Position numbers and translations under genes: made by a program. Positions 45,900-53,364 of a stretch of 64,000 bases of DNA are shown here, piece after piece. The DNA comes from Luteolibacter rhizosphaerae (GTDB lineage Bacteria; Verrucomicrobiota; Verrucomicrobiia; Verrucomicrobiales; Akkermansiaceae). Below the pieces are notes generated by a model. That model was given only the letters and a program-made list of their open reading frames with translations, did not search any database and was not told the DNA's origin. How positions within the stretch are numbered: position 1 is the first letter of the stretch; every line of letters starts with the position of its first letter. Location of the stretch: NCBI RefSeq assembly GCF_025950095.1, contig NZ_JAPDDR010000007.1, forward strand, positions 310,001-374,000, in the 5' to 3' direction.

Positions 45900-46997
45900 T
45901 CATTTGCCCGCGGGATTCTTCACCGTCAGCTTCCCCGCCAGCTCCTTCAGCGCCGCCTGAGCCACCGCATCTTCCGGCAAGGCTCCTCCCTTGAACGCCG
46001 GCAAGAGCTTCGCCCAAATCACATCCAGCTGCGCCTGCATGTTCGCCCCGCCCGCTGTCATCGCCACCACTGCATCCTGATGCGGCAGCACCACGCAGAA
46101 TTGCCCGCCCGCACCATCTCCCCGATACGCCCCGTGCTGGCACCTCCAGAACTGATACCCGTAGCCTTGCTTCCAATCGCCACCCATCTGCGTGTGCGAT
46201 CCCGGATCATTCGCCACCTGCTTCTTCGTCGCCTCCGCCACCCAGCTTTCCGCCAGCAGTTGCTTGCCCTCCCACTTCCCCTTCTGCAGATACAGCTGAC
46301 CCAGCTTCGCCACATCCTCCGTCTTCAGATACAGCCCGTAGCCGCCCAGCGAGTAGCCTTCCTTGCTCTCGTCCCACTTCGCCCCCTCGATCCCCAGCGG
46401 CGCGAACAAACGCGGCCCTAGGTAATCCACGACCTTCTCTCCCGTCACCTTCGTCACGATCGCGGACAGCACATAGGTGCCCATCGTGTTGTATTGGAAA
46501 TGCGTCCCCGGTGCATGCACCACCGGCGCCGCCAGGAATTGCTTCACCGTCGGCCCTTCGCCGCCTGCCGCCTTCGGCTCCGGATCATGGCCGCTGCTCA
46601 TCGTCAGCAGATCCTTCACCCTCATCGCCTTCAGATTCTCGCTCGGCTCCGCGGGCGCATCCTCCGGGAAGAACTTCAGCACCTTGTCCTCCACGCTCAG
46701 CTTCCCCTCCGCCATTGCAAGACCCACCGCCGTCGAGCAGAAGCTTTTGCTCACCGAATTCAGGATGTGCGCCTTCTCCGCCGCCTCCGGCTGCCACCAT
46801 GCCTCCGCGATCACCTTGCCGTGACGCAGCACCATCACGCTGTGCACCGCCGGCACCCCGTCCAAGCTCTCCACGAATTCCCGCACCGCTCCGCTCGCCA
46901 CCCCCTGCGACTCCGGCGTGCTCCGCGGCAAGGGCCCCGCCCCCGCCGCTCCCATCGTCAAAGCCAGCATCCCCACCGCCCGAAGCTTTTTCATCAT
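45900..46997 (-). CDS. Exported beta-lactamase-type serine hydrolase
   Basis: This 365-residue secreted protein of the class C beta-lactamase/DD-peptidase fold has a signal peptide (about 1-20) and the nucleophile Ser81 with Lys84 in NSVSKSF (SxxK). The YxN-type tyrosine lies in FQYNTMGTYV, and the third motif region is GDGAGGQFCVV. The same fold serves esterases, D-aminopeptidases and penicillin-binding proteins. Substrate is unknown and antibiotic resistance should not be inferred. It is 50 bases upstream of the hypothetical gene at 45376 on the same strand, with a frequently used ATGATG start at 46997. Confidence 0.88.
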   Translation of the reverse strand: MMKKLRAVGMLALTMGAAGAGPLPRSTPESQGVASGAVREFVESLDGVPAVHSVMVLRHGKVIAEAWWQPEAAEKAHILNSVSKSFCSTAVGLAMAEGKLSVEDKVLKFFPEDAPAEPSENLKAMRVKDLLTMSSGHDPEPKAAGGEGPTVKQFLAAPVVHAPGTHFQYNTMGTYVLSAIVTKVTGEKVVDYLGPRLFAPLGIEGAKWDESKEGYSLGGYGLYLKTEDVAKLGQLYLQKGKWEGKQLLAESWVAEATKKQVANDPGSHTQMGGDWKQGYGYQFWRCQHGAYRGDGAGGQFCVVLPHQDAVVAMTAGGANMQAQLDVIWAKLLPAFKGGALPEDAVAQAALKELAGKLTVKNPAGK

Positions 46998-47109
46998 CCC
47001 CGCATCCTCTCCTCCCCCGCCCCCCTGTCAAACCGACACCCCGCCAGCCACGGCAGCCCTCACGGCACCGCCACCCGCGGCCCGATCAGCCCCGGCAAGA
47101 ATCCTCTAA

Positions 47110-48600
47110 CTAGTAACTCGTAAACTCCACCTCGTCCCACCACAGCGTCGGCAACACCGCCCCCGACATCCCGAACAAACTCAGCCCCCAGATTACCTCC
47201 GGCGCCCCGCTCGCCACCAGCGGCACCTCGATCACCTGCCAGCCCGTCCCCAGCCCCGGCAGCAACACCGCCGGCGAACTCACCGCGGTCCCCGCACCGT
47301 TCCGTCCGTTGATCGTCATCCCCACCCCGCCCGCCGACACCGCACTCCCCGCTCGTACCGCCAGCCGTAGCACTCCCTCATCCGGCCGCTTGAATCCCGG
47401 ATACAGCGAAAAACTCACCCCGCCGAATCCCGACCCGCCCACGCCCGCGAATCTCACACTCGCCTCCCCCGCGTATTTCACCACCGTATCCCGCTCCGTC
47501 ACCGTCGCTCCCCCGTAACCTCCCGCCGACCAGAACTCTCCCGGCACGCTCGAGAACCGGTCCACATACACCGGCCGCAGCCGATACTCCGGCACCGGCG
47601 CCAGCTCGCTCTCCGGGAATTGCACGAACTGTCCTGCACCCGTCACCCGCTGCCCGTCCGGCAGCGACCCCACTGGCCCGAAGCTCACCAGCTCCCCGAA
47701 CCGGCTCGTCACCCGCAGCTCCACCGGATACGTCACCGGCGGCATGCTCCCCGTCGGCTGATAGATGAACGCGTTGAAGCTCGCCCGCGGCAGCTCCCAC
47801 CACGTCGCACTCCCGCTGTTCTTCAGCTCCACCTTAGCCACCCCCGCCCGGTAGTTATAGAAGCGCAGCGCCATGTAGTAGATGTTCGATCCCCCCAGCA
47901 CCTGGAACTTCACGTTCCCCGTCACCGGCGCCGGCACCAGCCGCACCCCCGCCGTCAATCCTCCCGGCGGCTCCCCACCGCTCAGCACCGCAAAGGGCAC
48001 CGGCCCCAGGTCATAAAAACTCCGCCCCACCTCCACCGTCCCCGCAGGCGGATCCGGCGACAAATCCGTGATCATCACCGTCGTCCGCCCATACGGACCC
48101 GCCAGCTCGTAGCACTCCCCCGCCGCCGCCAAAGGCCCCCGCAGCCCCCGCACGAATTCCCCGTCCAGCCGTCCGTAGACCAGCCCCTCCACCTCCCAAG
48201 CCGCCAAATTCCCCGATCGCTCGAGCAGCACCTGCCCCGGCCGCCAACCGACCCCGCTCCCCACCGGTGCCACCCTTCCCTTCACGTGCCAACCGCTGCT
48301 CCGCGTCGGCACCACCACGGTCCCCGCCCCACCCACCTGCCGGAACCGATAAGCCGATCCGCCATCCCGGCCCTCCATCCGCACGCTCACCGCGCTCCCC
48401 CTACCCGCCACCAGCACCCCCGTCCCCGACCAACTCCCGCCCGCCTGCTGCTGCTCCACCTGCCAGGTTGTCGAAGCCGGCAGAGTCCCACCCAAAACCG
48501 CCGTCCTCCCGATCTCCAACTTCTGCCCCAAAATCACACCAATCCCTCCCATCATCACCACCAGCACCCCCCAAACTCCCATCATAAGGTTCCGGGACAT
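47110..48600 (-). CDS. Exported protein of unknown function
   Basis: This is a 496-residue protein with a signal peptide (MSRNLMMGVWGVLVVMMGGIG). The mature part is beta-rich (VRMEGRDGGSAYRFRQVG, ITDLSPDPPAGTVEVGRSFY, TYPVELRVTSRFGELVSFGP). The last 120 residues (SLYPGFKRPDEGVLRLAVRA, WQVIEVPLVASGAPEVIWG) resemble a jelly-roll carbohydrate-binding module of the CBM4/9 kind, but I do not assign a family. The frame is open to 48648; the ATG at 48600 places the signal peptide correctly. Confidence 0.6.
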   Translation of the reverse strand: MSRNLMMGVWGVLVVMMGGIGVILGQKLEIGRTAVLGGTLPASTTWQVEQQQAGGSWSGTGVLVAGRGSAVSVRMEGRDGGSAYRFRQVGGAGTVVVPTRSSGWHVKGRVAPVGSGVGWRPGQVLLERSGNLAAWEVEGLVYGRLDGEFVRGLRGPLAAAGECYELAGPYGRTTVMITDLSPDPPAGTVEVGRSFYDLGPVPFAVLSGGEPPGGLTAGVRLVPAPVTGNVKFQVLGGSNIYYMALRFYNYRAGVAKVELKNSGSATWWELPRASFNAFIYQPTGSMPPVTYPVELRVTSRFGELVSFGPVGSLPDGQRVTGAGQFVQFPESELAPVPEYRLRPVYVDRFSSVPGEFWSAGGYGGATVTERDTVVKYAGEASVRFAGVGGSGFGGVSFSLYPGFKRPDEGVLRLAVRAGSAVSAGGVGMTINGRNGAGTAVSSPAVLLPGLGTGWQVIEVPLVASGAPEVIWGLSLFGMSGAVLPTLWWDEVEFTSY

Positions 48601-48708
48601 AAGACCCGCAGGATAACACACCGGAACAGCCCCCACAAAACCCAACAATCCGTCCTAATCCAACCCTCCCCGGCTCGTTCCTCTCCCTCACCCCATCCCC
48701 AGAAAAAA

Positions 48709-48745
48709 CCTCCGCGCCCCTCCGCGACCTCTGCGCCTCCGCGGT
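48709..48745. repeat. Dispersed intergenic repeat, family B copy 2
   Basis: CCTCCGCGCCCCTCCGCGAC, followed by CTCTGCGCCTCCGCGGT. The second half recurs with few changes at 50876-50910 and more loosely at 45325-45357. It lies in a 170-base gap that has no other visible content. Confidence 0.55.
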
Positions 48746-48770
48746 CACCTGCTCCCCCCCCACGGCCCCC

Positions 48771-49169
48771 TCACCCCAGCTCCTCCTCCACGAACCCCTG
48801 CAACGCATCCACCAGCTCGTCCATTCCCTCGAAGAGCTCCTCCTCGATCCCCGCCAGATACTCCTCCTCCGTCTCGCTGTAATCATTCCGGTCCTCCGAC
48901 CGCGTCTCGCACCACTGGCTCGCCTTCAACGGATCCACCATCCCCAGCGCCCCCACCATCTCGAACGACGCGATCACCCGCTGGTGATTCACCCCGCTCT
49001 GCCAAAACCCGTGCAGACCCTCCTCGCTCTCCAGCACCGGCACCGTCTCGTAAACGTCCATCACCGCCCGCTCCTCGCGGCTCAACTTCCGCTTCCCCGC
49101 CTCGCCCTCCAGGCGATCGACAAGCTCCTCCACCTCTTCCGGCCATTCAATCGGGTCGTGCGAAAACAT
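48771..49169 (-). CDS. Acidic protein of unknown function (DMP19/DUF4375-like)
   Basis: This 132-residue cytoplasmic protein has a very acidic second half (DRNDYSETEEEYLAGIEEEL). The pattern of short helices (ERAVMDVYETVPVLESEEG, FWQSGVNHQRVIASFEMVG) is reminiscent of DMP19/DUF4375 proteins, which regulate partner proteins or mimic DNA, but I am not certain of the family. Start ATG at 49169 has no alternative. It is on the minus strand between the SGNH hydrolase gene and the large exported orphan. Confidence 0.6.
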   Translation of the reverse strand: MFSHDPIEWPEEVEELVDRLEGEAGKRKLSREERAVMDVYETVPVLESEEGLHGFWQSGVNHQRVIASFEMVGALGMVDPLKASQWCETRSEDRNDYSETEEEYLAGIEEELFEGMDELVDALQGFVEEELG

Positions 49170-49259
49170 CGGGCGCGGGCTTAGACCACCCGCCCGACCC
49201 TTGCCAAGCGAAACGATGCAACGGCTGCCACGGCTCCGAATACCCGCGGCCGGGCCACC

Positions 49260-50624
49260 TCACCCCTCCGCCCGTTTCACCTCATAGCGATGCTCCCGCG
49301 GCGGGTTGATCTTGAAAATCTCGTCCTCCATCGCCCGCGCCTCCGCCTCCGCCGCCTTCACCCGGTCTTCCATCCCCGGCATCTTCTTCTCCGCCTCCGC
49401 CAGACGCTGCTTCTCCGCCTCATCCGCCGGATTCTTCGCCACCTGCGCCTCCAGGAACTTCCACATCTGGAAATTCACCCACTCGTTGCGCAGCGCCTTC
49501 ACCGGACCCTCGTTCCGCCGCTTGTTCAGCGCCGCCACCTGCGCCGCCTGCTGATACTGCGGAGCCTTCGCCAGAGCATGCAGCGCCAGCCCGGCCTGAA
49601 ATTCCTCCCCGCTCGCACGCGCCACCTCCACCCCGTCGATCGACAAAACATACGTCCCCGCCGCCAAGCCCGACACCCTCAAGCTCTGCCGGCCGAACTT
49701 CTCCCCCAGCTCCGTCAAGCGCACCCCGGCCTCGGCCTCCTCCGGCAACACCCACGGCAAGGCCTCCTCCAAGCACGTGAACGCCAGCCGCTCCGCCGTC
49801 CCCTCCACCCCGCGGATCTCCGCCGATACCGCACTCGAGGACCACTCCTCCCCCTGCCGGCTGAACCTCATCTCCGACACCACCCGCGGGAACCCCAGAT
49901 CCTCGATCATCGCCGCCGCCATCACCACCTGCCCCGGCGCATCCGGGTGCACCGAATCCTTGATCATCGTGAATGCCGGATCCCTCCGCCGCTCGCGCAG
50001 CGTCGTCTCGTTCAGCGGCCCCCACATGTCCACGAATCCCAGGCCCCGCTCGCACGCCGTATCCCGCAGCCACGCCCCGTAGTAGGCCAGCGTCGAATTG
50101 TAGAAGGTCACCGCCTTCGGCCCCATGAAGCCCCCCGGCGGCTGCATCCGCTTCGCCCGCGCGTCATACATCGTCGGCGTCATCAGGATCGCCGTCGCCC
50201 CGCAGCCCTCGATCTTCTCCAGCAGCCGGTTCATCTCCGCGCTGTAGCTCGTGAAAACGTCGTCCAGATACTCCGCATATTTCCCGTCGTTCATCCCCAG
50301 CAGCACCGTCACATACTTCGGCTTGTAGGCCGCCACATCCCGGTCGAAGCGCAGCAGCGCATCCCAGGCCCGCGAACCGCCCACCCCCGCATTGTGCAGC
50401 CGCAGCCTCATCTTCGGGAACCGTGTATACAGGTAGTCCTCCACATACTGCGTGTACAAGCACTGATGCGTAATGCTGTCCCCCAGGAACACGATCGCAT
50501 CCCCATCGCTCAGATCCAGTTTCGCCAACGGAGCCCGCGGCACATAAGCCACCTCCTCCGCCCCCGCGGAAATCCCGGCCAGCGAGAGGCCAAAAGCAAA
50601 CGTCCAAGCTTTCAAGGAATGCAT
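49260..50624 (-). CDS. Exported SGNH/GDSL hydrolase with a long C-terminal extension
   Basis: This 454-residue secreted hydrolase has a signal peptide (MHSLKAWTFAFGLSLAGISA) and an SGNH domain (about 30-260): block I IVFLGDSITHQ with the catalytic Ser, block II Gly in HNAGVGGSRA, block III Asn in LLGMNDGKYA, and block V DSVHPDAPG with Asp and His. All four are intact, unlike the SGNH-like domain of the giant protein at 7532. The 190-residue C-terminal part is beta-rich and then helical (KAAEAEARAMEDEIF) and is not recognised. Carbohydrate deacetylation is a common role. Two ATGs (50627 and 50624) lie behind a GAGGGGAG ribosome site; the second has the better spacing. Confidence 0.88.
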   Translation of the reverse strand: MHSLKAWTFAFGLSLAGISAGAEEVAYVPRAPLAKLDLSDGDAIVFLGDSITHQCLYTQYVEDYLYTRFPKMRLRLHNAGVGGSRAWDALLRFDRDVAAYKPKYVTVLLGMNDGKYAEYLDDVFTSYSAEMNRLLEKIEGCGATAILMTPTMYDARAKRMQPPGGFMGPKAVTFYNSTLAYYGAWLRDTACERGLGFVDMWGPLNETTLRERRRDPAFTMIKDSVHPDAPGQVVMAAAMIEDLGFPRVVSEMRFSRQGEEWSSSAVSAEIRGVEGTAERLAFTCLEEALPWVLPEEAEAGVRLTELGEKFGRQSLRVSGLAAGTYVLSIDGVEVARASGEEFQAGLALHALAKAPQYQQAAQVAALNKRRNEGPVKALRNEWVNFQMWKFLEAQVAKNPADEAEKQRLAEAEKKMPGMEDRVKAAEAEARAMEDEIFKINPPREHRYEVKRAEG

Positions 50625-50739
50625 CATCGAACTCCCCTCAACGCTCCCACACCCCCGAACCTTGCGCCAATGCCACACCCCGAACGTCCGCCCTCCCACC
50701 CCTTCCCAACTTCCGTGTATTCTGTGGTTCTCCCCTCCT

Positions 50740-50765
50740 CATCCCATCCATCCCGTTCCAAATCC
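50740..50765. repeat. Dispersed intergenic repeat, family A copy 2
   Basis: The core CATCCCATCCATCCCGTTCC and following AAATCC match 50951-50976 at 25 of 26 bases and 43503-43528 more loosely. The flanks continue with CATTCGCG words that have no match at the other copies. Confidence 0.6.
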
Positions 50766-50875
50766 TTCCCCATTCGCGTCCATTCGCGCCCATTCGCGGT
50801 TAAAACCAAAACCCCAACCAAGATTCGTCCCATTCGCCAGATTCGTGGTGCCTACCTCTCCCCCTCCAAAACCCC

Positions 50876-50910
50876 CGCGATCTCTCCGCGACCCCTGCGT
50901 CTCCGCGTTT
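50876..50910. repeat. Dispersed intergenic repeat, family B copy 3
   Basis: The stretch CTCCGCGACCCCTGCGTCTC, followed by CGCG, matches the family B word of 48719-48743 at nearly every base. It lies in the same repeat-rich gap as two copies of family A. Confidence 0.55.
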
Positions 50911-50950
50911 CGTTCCACACCATCCACAATCAAAACCTCTTCATCTCATC

Positions 50951-50976
50951 CATCCCATCCATCCCGGTCCAAATCC
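50951..50976. repeat. Dispersed intergenic repeat, family A copy 3
   Basis: CATCCCATCCATCCCGGTCC and AAATCC match the copy at 50740-50765 at 25 of 26 bases. It is preceded by TCATCTCATC, which extends the resemblance to 43501-43510 (TTCATCCAAT). Confidence 0.6.
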
Positions 50977-51056
50977 TCATCCCCTAAAAAATCCCCCCAC
51001 CCCCGTCACGCCACCCGCCCACCCGCGATGTAGGGAGTGTCACACCCGCACTCCCC

Positions 51057-52256
51057 ATGAAATCACCCGCCTCCCTCCCCCTCCTCCTCGCCGCCCTCCT
51101 CCCCACCCTCGCCCCCGCTGGTGAACTCGCCGGCCTCGCCCGCGTCTTCAGCTGGCCCGATGGCACCAACAACTTCTCCACCTACACCAAATCCTCCGCC
51201 GGCTCCGCCGCCCAATCCGCCGCTGGCGAAGGCTGGAAGTCCTACGGCAATGCCAGCCCCGGATCTCTCGCCGCCGGCGGCAGCGCCACCAGCCCGAACA
51301 ACGGCCGCTTCCAGAACGGCCACGTCGGCGGCTCCGCCTACTGGTTTGAGCAGGTCACCATCTCCTCCCCCACCGTCCCCCCCGGCACCGTCGGCCGCGC
51401 CGAGTTCACCCTCTACTTCGATGGCCACCTCAGCACCGGCTCCCTCCCCCCGCACGGCCGCGAATACAATGCCTCCATCGCCTACCGCTGGAGCGCCCAT
51501 GTCGATGGCGCCGACAACCTCCCCGATCCCGATACCGGCGAATCCTACCAGGAAAGGATCACCGTCTTCCCCGGCGCCTACATGGAGACCACCGGCGGCA
51601 ACTTCCGCGGCCAACCCCGCCACCACTCCCTCCTCTTCCGCTTCGGCCAACCCTTCGATTTCACCCTCGCCCTCCACACCTCCGGCTACGTCCCCTTCGA
51701 TACCAATGCCAAGATCCGCATGGATCTCCGCTGCAATGGCTGGAATGGCTTCCGGAACCTCCACATCCCCTTCGATGTCCATGCCCCCGGCGGCACCCCC
51801 GTCACGGATGCCACCATCAGCTCCCAGACCGGCTTCAATTACGCCCAACCCAGCACCGCCACCTACACCCGCTGGGCCCAGCTCTACCAGGTCGATACCG
51901 CCTCCCCCGCCATCGACTCGAATGGCAATGGCCTCAGCAACCTCATGGAATACGCCCTCGGCCGCGATCCCCTCGGCACCGACTCCTCCGCCCCCATCCG
52001 CCCCACGGTGACGGAGGTGGCCGGCCAGAGCTACCCCTCCTTCTCCTTCACCCGCCCCCGCCTCGGCGGCAAGCCCGGCGACATCACCTACCTCCCCCAA
52101 CAGAGCAGCACCCTCGCCAATTGGAGCGGCAACGGCATGGTCACCACCGTCGAACCGAACGCCGACCAAACCGAAACCGTCACCGTCCGCTCCAGCACTC
52201 CGGTAGGACAGGCGTCTAGCTTTCTCCGGCTTGAGGTCGAGCAACCCTCAAACTGA
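51057..52256 (+). CDS. Exported protein with verrucomicrobial-type calcium repeat and C-terminal tail
   Basis: This 399-residue protein has a signal peptide (MKSPASLPLLLAALLPTLAPA). It has a beta-rich domain of about 250 residues (GRAEFTLYFDGHLSTG, HSLLFRFGQPFDFTLALHTS) of unknown family, then DSNGNGLSNLMEYALGRDPL, a calcium-binding repeat that begins the tail shared by several secreted proteins in this window. Extreme GC at third positions creates long open frames on the opposite strand and in another plus frame; those are not genes. It ends 46 bases before the AT-rich cassette and is the last high-GC gene on this side. Confidence 0.7.
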   Translation: MKSPASLPLLLAALLPTLAPAGELAGLARVFSWPDGTNNFSTYTKSSAGSAAQSAAGEGWKSYGNASPGSLAAGGSATSPNNGRFQNGHVGGSAYWFEQVTISSPTVPPGTVGRAEFTLYFDGHLSTGSLPPHGREYNASIAYRWSAHVDGADNLPDPDTGESYQERITVFPGAYMETTGGNFRGQPRHHSLLFRFGQPFDFTLALHTSGYVPFDTNAKIRMDLRCNGWNGFRNLHIPFDVHAPGGTPVTDATISSQTGFNYAQPSTATYTRWAQLYQVDTASPAIDSNGNGLSNLMEYALGRDPLGTDSSAPIRPTVTEVAGQSYPSFSFTRPRLGGKPGDITYLPQQSSTLANWSGNGMVTTVEPNADQTETVTVRSSTPVGQASSFLRLEVEQPSN

Positions 52257-52301
52257 AGCTATCGATTCCTGAGACAAATCCGTACCGTCCAGAATCGTTG
52301 A

Positions 52302-53363
52302 TTAAGCCAATGCAAAAACCTTTTCTAAATCGGTTTCAGATCGACTCCTCTGTGTTTCAAATGATGGTCTGATTGACGTGGGAGCTGAATCAGCACCAGC
52401 GAATAGCCCCCGCATCAAATAGCATCTATCAGAAGGTTTGGAGTAGCTCTTATAATTGTATATATAAGCTTGGGCGTAAACAACTTGGAATACTGGAAAA
52501 TTACAGAAGGCCCATGCAATCCCAAGCGTCGATATCTTCGTGTTCATAGGAACGACCACCAAATTACCAACACCATTGATCATCTCGGCGAAGCGAGTTA
52601 CCATGCGAGCAACTGTTGCAGGATCATTGCAAGGAAATTCAAAGTCTCGAATTCGATCGTTAGGCATAGTTCTTACGCTGTCCCTGATCAGCTTGTGAAA
52701 ATGTCTGTTCACCAAGTGCATCTCTTCCGACTCCGAATTGGCGCTGGTCCCTTTTCCGAGCAACAGAAAATGCGGCTCCAAGCAGTCCACTACGCCGCAT
52801 GCACGCTCCGCTTCAAAGCCTACAAGCAATAGAAGCGCTGTGGGTAGTTCTGGAGAAATGCGCCCCGAATAACCCAAAACTGAGCGAATATCGAAGACCC
52901 CTCTACTAAGCCATTTATGTTCCGCTCTCTCTCCCACGGAATACTCCTCGACCCTGCAATAGATCCAAACAATTTCCTCTAGATTCACACCTGCTGTCTC
53001 AAGGCACTTCACCAGTATTAACAGATGCTCATGAGTGAAAGTTGAGAAGTCGACGACCAACTTCGATCCAACCACTTCTGCCTCCTCAATAACATCATAA
53101 AATCTATCGGCAGTTTCCAAAGGTGAACCAACTGAGGTTTTCTGCACAGATGCGCAGCCTCCCATCGCCTCCAAGATCTTCGCTGAATTTGCATCACCAC
53201 CGTCGACATCCGAATTAAAGAACACCGATACCTGAGTCCAGGGGTGGTCTGCCAAAGCGATTGGCAGCTTGGTACTTCGTTCTTCGAAGCTCGCGCAACA
53301 AAAGAAGAGCGTTCGGTCAGGATCAAGCTCCCCCAGCAATTCGTGGTGGCCTAAATCTTTCAT
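52302..53363 (-). CDS. Uncharacterised alpha/beta protein, last gene of the methyltransferase cassette
   Basis: This is a 353-residue protein with no signal peptide or membrane segment. It looks like a Rossmann-type alternation of strands and helices: RTLFFCCASFEERSTKLPIA near the start, SKLVVDFSTFTHEHLLILVK, PTALLLLVGFEAERACGVV, and NLVVVPMNTKISTLGIAWAF. The conserved-looking polar residues (Glu-Glu-Arg, Asn-Thr-Lys) sit at strand ends, as in nucleotide- or ligand-binding folds. I do not recognise the family; a CARF- or TIR-like sensor/effector is a guess. ATG 53363 follows the ATPase stop by one base (TGAAATG); an ATG at 53396 and a GTG at 53402 are in frame. Base composition is AT-rich like its three partners. 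Confidence 0.75.
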   Translation of the reverse strand: MKDLGHHELLGELDPDRTLFFCCASFEERSTKLPIALADHPWTQVSVFFNSDVDGGDANSAKILEAMGGCASVQKTSVGSPLETADRFYDVIEEAEVVGSKLVVDFSTFTHEHLLILVKCLETAGVNLEEIVWIYCRVEEYSVGERAEHKWLSRGVFDIRSVLGYSGRISPELPTALLLLVGFEAERACGVVDCLEPHFLLLGKGTSANSESEEMHLVNRHFHKLIRDSVRTMPNDRIRDFEFPCNDPATVARMVTRFAEMINGVGNLVVVPMNTKISTLGIAWAFCNFPVFQVVYAQAYIYNYKSYSKPSDRCYLMRGLFAGADSAPTSIRPSFETQRSRSETDLEKVFALA

Positions 53364-53364
53364 T

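Larger units (their letters stand above)
50628..51056. other. 429-base intergenic region rich in dispersed repeats
   Basis: There is no gene on either strand. This holds most copies of the window's word-like repeats: family A cores at 50740-50765 and 50951-50976, family B at 50876-50910, and related words such as CATTCGCGTCCATTCGCGCC (50771-50790) and the looser AGATTCGTCCCATTCGCCAG at 50821-50840. The last part (51011-51056) should contain the promoter of the plus-strand gene at 51057, but I see no clear boxes. Confidence 0.6.

Noticed and set aside
42533-46997. Antibiotic resistance genes (phosphotransferase and beta-lactamase-type)
   Set aside because: Both are broad families with many non-resistance members and there is no sequence evidence for drug substrates.
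47620-48882. 420-residue plus-strand frame
   Set aside because: It is rich in His, Pro and Arg and lies over the exported orphan gene; no start context.
51063-52244. Long antisense frame and a Pro/Ser-rich plus frame over the same gene
   Set aside because: Three overlapping frames result from extreme GC bias; only the frame with a signal peptide and calcium repeat is real.
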